From Elusimicrobiota bacterium (GTDB lineage: Bacteria; Elusimicrobiota; Elusimicrobia; O2-12-FULL-59-9): DNA of 26,078 nt. Within the stretch, counting starts at the first letter, position 1, and every line of letters begins with the position of its first letter. A model generated the notes under the pieces. It did no database searches and had not been told where the DNA came from. It saw nothing but the letters and a program-made list of their open reading frames with translations. A program made the translations under genes and the position numbers. The stretch is from contig JACQRQ010000021.1 of NCBI GenBank assembly GCA_016206405.1, positions 1 through 26,078 of the forward strand, in the 5' to 3' direction. Below are positions 15,160 through 21,128 of the stretch, piece after piece.

Positions 15160-15375
15160 ATGTATTCTCGACGCTTAGACTTGCCCAAGCGGAACAGCTT
15201 CTTTCTATTCGGCCCACGGTTGACCGGCAAGAGCACGCTCTTGCGCCAATTTTTCGCGGATGACGGCGTTCTTGCGCTGGACTTGCTTCATCCCTCCATT
15301 CATCAGAAGTACCTCGCCGAGCCTGCGGCTCTCTTGCGCGAGATTTGTCTGCAGCAAGCTCGACAGAGGAACTTG
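15160..15375 (+). pseudogene. Truncated AAA ATPase (ATPase plus DUF4143 type), N-terminal piece
   Basis: The first 65-70 codons read like the start of the AAA_14/DUF4143 ATPases that travel among bacterial genomes: MYSRRLDLPKRNSFFLFGPR, then a Walker A (GPRLTGKST, residues 18-26) and ALDLLHPSIHQKYLAEPAAL. Full members are about 380-420 residues. The frame stays open by chance to 15846, but after about 15370 the sequence becomes the AT-rich promoter region of the next gene pair and no longer fits the family (no Walker B, no DUF4143). The promoter and start remain intact, so a short peptide may still be made. The break was probably caused by insertion or deletion next to the mobile pair. Confidence 0.75.
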
Positions 15376-15453
15376 ATGACGACATTATCTTGCAGTAGCA
15401 AGTCTTATATATCTGCCGCCGATATTGATATACTAAGTTATATTATGATGCCA

Positions 15454-15482
15454 TTGACAAATATACGTTCGTATATTAGACT
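15454..15482 (+). promoter_or_regulatory. Promoter and operator of the mobile-mystery A/B pair
   Basis: TTGACA (15454-15459, perfect), a 17-base spacer and TAGACT (15477-15482). The spacer is almost wholly a perfect palindrome, AATATACG-TT-CGTATATT (15460-15477). The HTH protein encoded just downstream is the obvious candidate to bind it and repress its own operon. The whole of 15376-15511 is AT-rich compared with its surroundings. Confidence 0.75.
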
Positions 15483-15511
15483 TATGGTGCCAAGCGGGAG
15501 CGGAACGCGCC

Positions 15512-15979
15512 ATGAGAAAAGAACAACTGCCCATTTCCAGCGAACACAAGCTGGATCAGATAATGTCCTTCGGACGAAGAGCCCCGGAGGGGCTGGAAGC
15601 CATGCCGGTCCATGCTTTCATCCGCATGGCACGGCATGCGCTCCGGATGACGCAGGCCCAGCTTGCAAAGCGAGCCGGCATTCCGCAATCCCATTTGGCC
15701 GTGATCGAGACCGGAAAGCGGGACTTCAAGCTGGCGACTCTGCGGAAGATCTATTCGGCTTTGGGCGGCAACCTGATGGTCGTCGGCAGGTTCCGCAAGA
15801 GGCCCGCTTCCATGGTCGCGGAACGAATCCGCGAAGTCGCGCGTAAGAAGATCATGCGCGTTGCCGGGTCCATGGCGCTGGAAAAGCAGCTCCCCGATGA
15901 CGCGATGATCAAGAAGCTGATCAAGGCGGAGGAGGATCGGCTGCAGCGCGAAGGTTCGACCGATATCTGGGAGGATTAA
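15512..15979 (+). CDS. Mobile mystery protein A-like HTH regulator
   Basis: A 155-residue protein. Residues 34-85 form a Xre-type helix-turn-helix: IRMARHALRMTQAQLAKRAG, then IPQSHLAVIETGKRDFKLAT. The C-terminal part, ARKKIMRVAGSMALEKQLP, followed by a charged helix, matches what is typical of 'mobile mystery protein A', which is always found with a Fic-family 'mobile mystery protein B', often on plasmids and islands. That partner follows directly, with TAA and ATG overlapping by one base. It is inferred to act as antitoxin and autorepressor. It starts at ATG 15512 with GGAA upstream. The promoter spacer palindrome is its likely binding site. Confidence 0.85.
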   Translation: MRKEQLPISSEHKLDQIMSFGRRAPEGLEAMPVHAFIRMARHALRMTQAQLAKRAGIPQSHLAVIETGKRDFKLATLRKIYSALGGNLMVVGRFRKRPASMVAERIREVARKKIMRVAGSMALEKQLPDDAMIKKLIKAEEDRLQREGSTDIWED

Positions 15980-16584
15980 TGGTACGCTTTGACACGCCGG
16001 AAGGAGCGACACCCATCGAGGACGCTTCGGGCTTGCTCGTCGAAGCGGTCGTCACCTATGCGGACTTGAGCGAGAAAGAAACCGAGAATATCATAAGGGC
16101 CGTCAACGAGCACATGCGCCCGCGAATGCGGCGCCCGGCGGTCTGGCTTAGCGAGGAGTACGTCCGCCAAGTGCATCGGGATATGTTCGACCGCGTGTGG
16201 GAGTGGGCGGGCCGCTACAGGGACGCGGAGTTGAACATCGGTGTTGCGGCGCATCGCATCCGTGACGAAGTCGGCAAGCTTTGCCAGGACGCGGCCTACT
16301 GGGACGATCAGAAGGAGAATCCATTGCCCGTCTTGGAGCGCGCCGTGCGGCTCCATCACCGCCTATCGTGGATACACCCTTTCCCGAACGGCAACGGCCG
16401 ACACGCGCGCCTCATGTCCGATATCTACCTGCGCGTCTGCCGTCATAGGCTTCCGGATTGGCCGAGTTCGGCGCTGGGCGGCCCTGGCGACCTGCGAGAC
16501 GCCTATCTCGACGCTTTGCGGAAGGCGGATGGCGGAGACTTCGGGCCGCTGGTCGAGTACACGAAGAGGTTCTTGTCGGCGTGA
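15979..16584 (+). CDS. Mobile mystery protein B-like Fic-family protein
   Basis: A 201-residue Fic-domain protein. The Fic motif HPFPNGNGRHAR (residues 133-144) holds the catalytic His (H133), the GNGR phosphate loop and the final Arg; the position usually taken by Asp/Glu, which binds magnesium, is Asn here. The upstream part, VRQVHRDMFDRVWEWAGRYR, is the usual Fic-core helix with the WAGxxR pattern. Canonical Fic proteins move AMP from ATP to a target protein; the Asn suggests altered metal use or another activity. It overlaps the A protein by one base and should be held in check by it. Target unknown. Confidence 0.88.
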   Translation: MVRFDTPEGATPIEDASGLLVEAVVTYADLSEKETENIIRAVNEHMRPRMRRPAVWLSEEYVRQVHRDMFDRVWEWAGRYRDAELNIGVAAHRIRDEVGKLCQDAAYWDDQKENPLPVLERAVRLHHRLSWIHPFPNGNGRHARLMSDIYLRVCRHRLPDWPSSALGGPGDLRDAYLDALRKADGGDFGPLVEYTKRFLSA

Positions 16585-16605
16585 TGAGACATTCCGGGGT
16601 GGTTC

Positions 16606-16833
16606 ATGAGTCGTAAAGCGAAAAAAGCCAGTCGCGCGCGATGGCCGATTCGAATTCTCGACAAGAAAGAGGATGACCGAGAAACGCTCCGATATTGGCT
16701 TTCGCAGACTCCGGAGGCGCGGATCAGCGCGGTCGAGGTTCTAAGGGAGCAGATGTACAAAGTGAAGGGCAAGAACAAACTTCCCCGCTTGGTCCGCGTC
16801 GTTCGATTGAGGGAACTTCACGAGGGGAAGTAG
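16606..16833 (+). CDS. Small charged protein of unknown function in the island
   Basis: A 75-residue basic protein: a lysine/arginine-rich start, then DDRETLRYWLSQTPEARISAVEVLREQMY and a C-terminal RLVRVVRLREL segment. The 'R.YWL.QTPEARI.AVE.LR' pattern resembles short proteins often encoded just before nucleotidyltransferase or other toxin-type genes, but no such partner follows; a recombinase stub does. It has a plausible ribosome site (GGGGTGG) and lies 21 bases after the Fic gene, so it may be the third gene of that operon. Function not known. Confidence 0.6.
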   Translation: MSRKAKKASRARWPIRILDKKEDDRETLRYWLSQTPEARISAVEVLREQMYKVKGKNKLPRLVRVVRLRELHEGK

Positions 16834-16840
16834 GGAGGCC

Positions 16841-17059
16841 ATGATGATCTGGGCGGCATACGAGCGCGTTTCGACGGATGAGCAGGCCTCGGAGGGGCAT
16901 TCCATCGAGGTCCAGGAGGAGGCCATCGAGCGCTGCCTCAAGACCAAAGGGGACCAGCTCTTTCGGCACTACACCGACGCCGGCCTTTCCGGCGCGTCAA
17001 TGGAACGGCCCGAGCTGCAGGCTTCGCTTGAGCGAAGTCCTGACGGAGACCTGTCGTAA
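16841..17059 (+). pseudogene. Serine recombinase stub, N-terminal only
   Basis: The first 60 codons match the resolvase/invertase catalytic domain: AAYERVSTDEQASEGHSIEVQ, with Y7, R9 and the nucleophile S11 in the usual YxRVSTDxQ order, followed by AIERCLKTKG and YTDAGLSGASMERPELQ. A complete catalytic domain needs about 140 residues and large serine recombinases are 450-600 residues; here the frame stops after 72 codons, before the DRLSR motif. A good ribosome site (GGGAGG) is still present. The remnant ends right where the mtaB promoter begins, which marks the right edge of the island. Confidence 0.8.
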
Positions 17060-17069
17060 ACTGTATAAT
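17040..17069 (+). promoter_or_regulatory. Probable mtaB promoter at the island edge
   Basis: CTGACG (17040-17045, 4 of 6), an 18-base spacer and TATAAT (17064-17069, perfect). It overlaps the last codons of the recombinase stub and gives a leader of roughly 85 bases before the conserved part of mtaB. Confidence 0.65.
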
Positions 17070-17130
17070 ACCGCTGTTGGAATGAGCGCCGCGGGGCGCC
17101 AGGAGCGCCTCAGGCTTCTGGGCTCTCGCG

Positions 17131-18459
17131 TTGAGATTCGGGTCACGGGAGGGCATTACAGTCAAGTATTTCTTTCACACCTTCGGGTGCAGGGTCAACC
17201 AGTACGAGACGGAGTTGCTTCGGACCCGACTCAAGGGCGAGGCCGCCGCGGGTTTCGCCGAGGCGGACGTCTGCGTCATCAACACCTGCACGGTCACCCG
17301 CGAGGCGGACCGGGACTGCCTGCGGCTGCTGCGGCAAATCACCTCAAAAAATCCCTCCGCGCGGGTGGTGGTGACCGGCTGCTACGCCACCCGGGCGCCC
17401 GAAGAAATCCGCGCGGCGGCGCCTCACGCCGTGATCGCCGGGAACGGCCAAAAGGATGATATCCCCGCGCTATTGGGCTGCGGGACGCTGAGTCCGGACG
17501 ATGTCGAGCCGGCCGCTCTCTCCGGGCGGCGATCGCACGGCGGCGCGAAGGGGATCTCCGGTTTTCACGGCCATTCCAGGGCTTTCGTCAAAGTTCAGGA
17601 CGGCTGCAACATGGAGTGCGCGTATTGCATCATTCCCTCGGTCCGGCCGGAAATGACCTCCCGGCCGCTTTCCGACGTGTTGTCCGAGGTGGGCGGGTTG
17701 GTTGAAAACGGCTACCAGGAGATCGTGCTCTGCGGCGTGAGGCTTGGGCGCTATTTGGTTTCGGACCATTCAGGGCCCGTTTCCAAGCGCGTGGATTTCG
17801 TTGGGCTTATGGAACGCCTTTTGGCGCTTCCCGGAGATTTCCGCGTCCGGCTTTCGTCCTTTGAGATCACGGACATAACCGACCGCCTGCTCCGGGTATT
17901 GGCGTCATCGCAAGGGAAATTTTGTCCGTCCTTTCACCTCCCGCTTCAGTCCGGCTCCGGGGAAACGCTCAAAAAAATGAAGCGCTGGTACTCGCCCGAG
18001 TTTTACCGCCGGCGCGTCGAGGCCCTCCGGCAGGTGGCGCCGGAGGCCGGGCTTTTCACCGACCTCATGGCCGGCTTTCCGGGAGAGACGCGGGATGAAT
18101 TCGAGCGCAGCCTGGAGTTTGTCGAAGCGCTGTATTTCAGCGGCCTTCACGTTTTCAGGTTTTCGGCCCGGGCGGGCACTCCGGCGGCCTCTTTTCCGCA
18201 GGCGGCCGGGGAGGAGGAGGTCATGCAGCGGGCCGCCAGGATGCGGCAGTTGGACGTCAAGCTCCGGACCCGCTTCGCGGCCCGGTCGGTCGGCCGCCGC
18301 AGGAAGGTGATTATTGAGGACGGCCGGAGGGGGCGGGAAGGCCTGACGGAGCATTTTTTGAGGGTCAGCCTCGGCGCCGAGGCCCGCGACCTCACGGGCC
18401 TTCGATGGGCCCGCGTCACCGCTCACGAAGGCCCCCTCGCGCGGGCGGTTGTGGATTAA
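17131..18459 (+). CDS. mtaB: MtaB-type tRNA methylthiotransferase (radical SAM)
   Basis: A 442-residue protein of the MiaB/MtaB family. The N-terminal UPF0004 domain has its three cluster cysteines, C20 (FHTFGCRVNQYE), C53 (INTCTVT) and C84 (VTGCYA). The radical SAM cluster is C159-x3-C163-x2-C166 (DGCNMECAYC). A TRAM-like C-terminus is short or weak. FGCRVNQYE and DGCNxxCxYCIIPxxR are typical of MtaB, which turns N6-threonylcarbamoyladenosine at position 37 of tRNA into its 2-methylthio form. The only standard in-frame start is TTG 17131, which lacks a ribosome site; a good GGGAGG (17148-17153) lies instead just before GTC 17161, where homologues begin (VKYFFHTFGC). The true start is therefore uncertain. 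Confidence 0.88.
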   Translation: MRFGSREGITVKYFFHTFGCRVNQYETELLRTRLKGEAAAGFAEADVCVINTCTVTREADRDCLRLLRQITSKNPSARVVVTGCYATRAPEEIRAAAPHAVIAGNGQKDDIPALLGCGTLSPDDVEPAALSGRRSHGGAKGISGFHGHSRAFVKVQDGCNMECAYCIIPSVRPEMTSRPLSDVLSEVGGLVENGYQEIVLCGVRLGRYLVSDHSGPVSKRVDFVGLMERLLALPGDFRVRLSSFEITDITDRLLRVLASSQGKFCPSFHLPLQSGSGETLKKMKRWYSPEFYRRRVEALRQVAPEAGLFTDLMAGFPGETRDEFERSLEFVEALYFSGLHVFRFSARAGTPAASFPQAAGEEEVMQRAARMRQLDVKLRTRFAARSVGRRRKVIIEDGRRGREGLTEHFLRVSLGAEARDLTGLRWARVTAHEGPLARAVVD

Positions 18460-18478
18460 ACTCTTCATAAGCTATAAT
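18449..18478 (+). promoter_or_regulatory. Promoter before the HIT-rpsU-dnaG-rpoD cluster
   Basis: TTGTGG (18449-18454), an 18-base spacer and TATAAT (18473-18478, perfect), overlapping the end of mtaB. Transcription would start near 18485, just before repeat element C, so that element would form the 5' end of the mRNA. Confidence 0.6.
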
Positions 18479-18488
18479 GAACGGCTGT

Positions 18489-18575
18489 CCGGAGCAGCGC
18501 CTCCGGCGCCCCAAGTGCCAGCACGCTGGGAGTCTCTGACTCCCCGGCGGGGATCCGAAGCTGCGCGGAGGATGC
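18489..18575 (-). repeat. Folded repeat element, copy C
   Basis: Read on the minus strand this copy aligns with copy A: hairpin I is GGGAGTC/GACTCCC (18528-18544), hairpin II is CCGGAG/CTCCGG (18489-18506), and the bases between them number 21 in both copies with about 16 identical. The stem bases of hairpin I differ from copy A on both sides so that pairing is kept. It sits in the leader of the HIT gene. Confidence 0.75.
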
Positions 18576-18603
18576 CGCGAGCTCCGAGAGCGGCCGGAGA
18601 GAA

Positions 18604-18948
18604 ATGAGCTCAAACTGCATGTTCTGTTTGATCGTTTCCAAAGAGATCAAATCCGACATCGTGTTTGAGAACGAGCATGTGTCGGCTTTTAAAGACATCA
18701 ACCCTCAGGCGCCGGTGCATATTCTCATCGTTTCCAAGAAGCACCTGAAGTCGCTCGCGGAAACCGGTCCCGAGGACGTGCCCCTTCTGGGGGAGATGCA
18801 AAGGGCCGCGGTGGAGTTGGCGGCCCGCTACAAACTCGACGACGGATTCCGGCTCGTCGTCAACAACGGCCGCGAGGCGGGTCAGTCGGTGGATCATCTG
18901 CACTATCATCTTCTGGGGGGCCGCCGGCTTAAATGGCCGCCCGGATAG
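18604..18948 (+). CDS. HIT-family nucleotide-binding hydrolase (HinT-like)
   Basis: A 114-residue protein of the standard length. It opens with CMFCLIVSKEIKSDIVFENE, as in HinT/PKCI proteins, with the CxxC pair (C5, C8) present. DINPQAPVHILIVSKKH is the central strand-loop, and the histidine triad is H98-x-H100-x-H102 in SVDHLHYHLLGGR. These enzymes split nucleoside phosphoramidates such as adenylyl-lysine; H100 would be the nucleophile. The start at ATG 18604 follows GGAGAG at a good distance. It is 33 bases before rpsU and probably cotranscribed with it. Confidence 0.92.
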   Translation: MSSNCMFCLIVSKEIKSDIVFENEHVSAFKDINPQAPVHILIVSKKHLKSLAETGPEDVPLLGEMQRAAVELAARYKLDDGFRLVVNNGREAGQSVDHLHYHLLGGRRLKWPPG

Positions 18949-18981
18949 GCCGGCATCAGTGGAAGGGGGTGAGTTGGTTTA

Positions 18982-19167
18982 ATGGTGTTCGTTAAAATTC
19001 GAGAAGGCGAAAACATCGACGAAGCTCTCAGGCGCTTCAAGCGCGAATGCGAGAAAAACGGCATTTTAAAGGAGATCAAGCGGCGCGACCGCTACATGTC
19101 TCCGAGCCTCAAGCGCAAGCTGAAAAGTCAGGATGCCAAGCGGAAAATGCGGCGCAGACGGCGCTGA
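18982..19167 (+). CDS. rpsU: Ribosomal protein bS21
   Basis: A 61-residue, very basic protein: VKIREGENIDEALRRFKREC, then KNGILKEIKRRDRYMSPSLK and a C-terminal arginine/lysine tail (AKRKMRRRRR), the normal length and order for bS21. It binds the small ribosomal subunit near the anti-Shine-Dalgarno end of 16S rRNA and helps initiation. The start at ATG 18982 follows AAGGGGGTGAG. Its place ahead of dnaG and rpoD is the classic macromolecular-synthesis operon order known from E. coli. Confidence 0.95.
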   Translation: MVFVKIREGENIDEALRRFKRECEKNGILKEIKRRDRYMSPSLKRKLKSQDAKRKMRRRRR

Positions 19168-19285
19168 GTCCGCGGCCGCCGGGAGTCCGGGCGGGTCAAG
19201 CGGGCATCGGGCCGGGGGCTTGGGCTGCTGTCTGTCCTTGAATTAGACCTGTTTCGTTCCCACCTGGTTTACGCTTCTTGCAAGG

Positions 19286-21079
19286 ATGATTGCGGAAAAA
19301 TCCGTGGGTAGAGTGCCAGAGAACGTGTTGGATGCCATCCGGGAACGGCTCGACATCGTCGACGTCGTTCGGGATTACATCCCGCAACTGAGGAGTTTGG
19401 GCAGAAATTTCAAGGCGCTCTGCCCCTTTCACCAGGAAAAAACGTCCTCGTTCATGGTCAGCCAGGAGAAGCAGATTTTTCACTGCTTCGGCTGCGGGGC
19501 CGGCGGGGACATTTATAAGTTCGTGATGCAGATAGACGGTCTGAGCTTTCCCGAAGCGGTGGAAAAGTGCGCCGCGCGCGCCGGCGTCTCGCTGGAGAGC
19601 TATAAAGCCCGGCCGACGCCCCGGGACCGGGAGCGGGAAGAGCTCAAGAAGGCGATGGCCTTCGCCCAAAAATTCTACCGGGCGGTTCTGACGCGCCGCC
19701 AAAGCGCGGAGGCTGTGGCCGCGCAGAAATACCTGGAGGGGCGCAAAGTGTCGGCGGAAATCGCCGAGCGCTTCGGCTTGGGCTGGGCGCCGGGCGGCGG
19801 CTCCGCCTTTCTGGAGGAGGCGCTCGGACGGGATTTTTCGCCGGAGATCTTAAGCCGCGCGGGCCTGGCGGCCTACCGCGAATCGGCCGGCAAATACCGG
19901 GACGCCTTTTGGAAGAGGGTTCTTTTTCCCATCCGCGACCCCAAGGGCGAGGTGGTCGGCTTTGGGGGGCGGGTTCTCGGAGACGAGGAGCCCAAGTATC
20001 TCAATTCCCCCGAGACCCCTCTTTTTTCCAAAGGCAAAGTGCTGTATGGATTTTTCGAGGGCCTGGCGGAAATCCGCCGGCGCAAAAAGCTGGTGCTTCT
20101 GGAGGGCTACATGGACGTTTTGGCGGCGCATCAATTCGGCATCGGCTGCTGCGTCGCCCCGCTCGGAACCGCCGTCACGGAAGCGCACGGGCTTTTGATC
20201 AAGCGCTACGCGCAAGAGGTGATCCTGCTTTTTGATCCCGACCCGGCCGGACAGCGGGCCTCCATGCGAAGCGCCGAGCTCCTGATGGAGCTGGGAATCC
20301 CCGTGAGCATCGCGACGCTGCCGGAGGCGCTTGACCCCGACGAGTTTCTGCACCTGCGCGGCGCGGCGGCTTTCGAAAAGCGCCTGGAAGCGGCCCAGGA
20401 CTTGATTGATTTCCAATTGGAGGCGGCCCTGCGAGAAGCGGGGCCGGGCGATAAGCCCAAGATCGCCGCGGAGCTCCTGCACACGGTGGCCAAGCAGCCC
20501 GACCAGATTCTCAAGGGGGAGTGGATCCGCCGCTTGTCCAACCGCCTTGACCTGGATGAAGGCTCGCTGAAGGCGGAGCTGGAGCGCACATCTAAGAAAA
20601 ACCCGTCTTCGGCTCCGAGCCGGATCACCCCCAAGCAAGGGGGCCGCGAGCCGGAAGCGCCGCTTAATTTTGAGACGGAGGTGACCCGCTTTCTCCTGCG
20701 CTATCCCAATTACGCGCGGGAAGCCGCGGGCCTCAAGGAAGCCGAGTTCGCCGACGCGCGCTGCCGGCAGATTTTCGACGCCATGCGGCAGCTTATCAAG
20801 GACGCCCCGCTTGAAAGGCGCAGCGTCCTGCCGCGCCTCATCGAGGCCCTGCCCGAGCACAGCGAGTGGTTGACCTCTCTGGGCCTGGAATCCTCCGAGT
20901 TTCTTTCGCCCCAGGTGGAGTGGGAGGCCATTCGCAAGCGTTTCCGCCGCCAGAGCCTGCTTCGCAAGAAGGAGCTGCTCGACGTCCAGATCCGGGCGAT
21001 GACGGAGGGGGCCGTCCCTGCGGACGCCGAGATTCAAAAAGAGTACCAACGGGTGCTCAAGGAATTGAAGGGAAGTTGA
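19286..21079 (+). CDS. dnaG: DNA primase
   Basis: A 597-residue bacterial primase. The zinc-binding domain has C46-x2-H49 (LCPFHQEKTSSF) and C67-x2-C70 (FHCFGCGAGGD). The RNA polymerase core includes GRVLGDEEPKYLNSPETPLF, and the Toprim part has LLEGYMDVLAAHQ (acidic Glu) and ILLFDPDPAGQRA (the DxD pair). A helical C-terminal part of about 150 residues is the likely DnaB-helicase-binding region. It makes RNA primers for the replication fork. Start: ATG 19286 directly touches AAGG, leaving no normal spacing; GTG 19304 or GTG 19313 (VPENVLDAIRERLDIV) are alternatives nearer to the conserved part. Confidence 0.95.
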   Translation: MIAEKSVGRVPENVLDAIRERLDIVDVVRDYIPQLRSLGRNFKALCPFHQEKTSSFMVSQEKQIFHCFGCGAGGDIYKFVMQIDGLSFPEAVEKCAARAGVSLESYKARPTPRDREREELKKAMAFAQKFYRAVLTRRQSAEAVAAQKYLEGRKVSAEIAERFGLGWAPGGGSAFLEEALGRDFSPEILSRAGLAAYRESAGKYRDAFWKRVLFPIRDPKGEVVGFGGRVLGDEEPKYLNSPETPLFSKGKVLYGFFEGLAEIRRRKKLVLLEGYMDVLAAHQFGIGCCVAPLGTAVTEAHGLLIKRYAQEVILLFDPDPAGQRASMRSAELLMELGIPVSIATLPEALDPDEFLHLRGAAAFEKRLEAAQDLIDFQLEAALREAGPGDKPKIAAELLHTVAKQPDQILKGEWIRRLSNRLDLDEGSLKAELERTSKKNPSSAPSRITPKQGGREPEAPLNFETEVTRFLLRYPNYAREAAGLKEAEFADARCRQIFDAMRQLIKDAPLERRSVLPRLIEALPEHSEWLTSLGLESSEFLSPQVEWEAIRKRFRRQSLLRKKELLDVQIRAMTEGAVPADAEIQKEYQRVLKELKGS

Positions 21080-21128
21080 ACTTTTCCGCGCGGTCGCGCG
21101 CGCAATAAAGAGAGGTGGTTAAATTCAT

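Noticed and set aside
15376..15846. Continuation of the AAA ATPase reading frame
   Set aside because: The frame is open by chance through a promoter region and then overlaps the HTH gene in another frame. The residues no longer resemble the ATPase.
16878..17459. A 193-residue frame across the recombinase stub and the start of mtaB
   Set aside because: It is out of frame with both genes; the part beyond 17131 is antisense-like, R/G-rich sequence, and mtaB has clear motifs in the other frame.
19850..21049. A 399-residue open frame on the minus strand
   Set aside because: It is opposite dnaG and shows the same antisense composition. No ribosome site or motif supports it.
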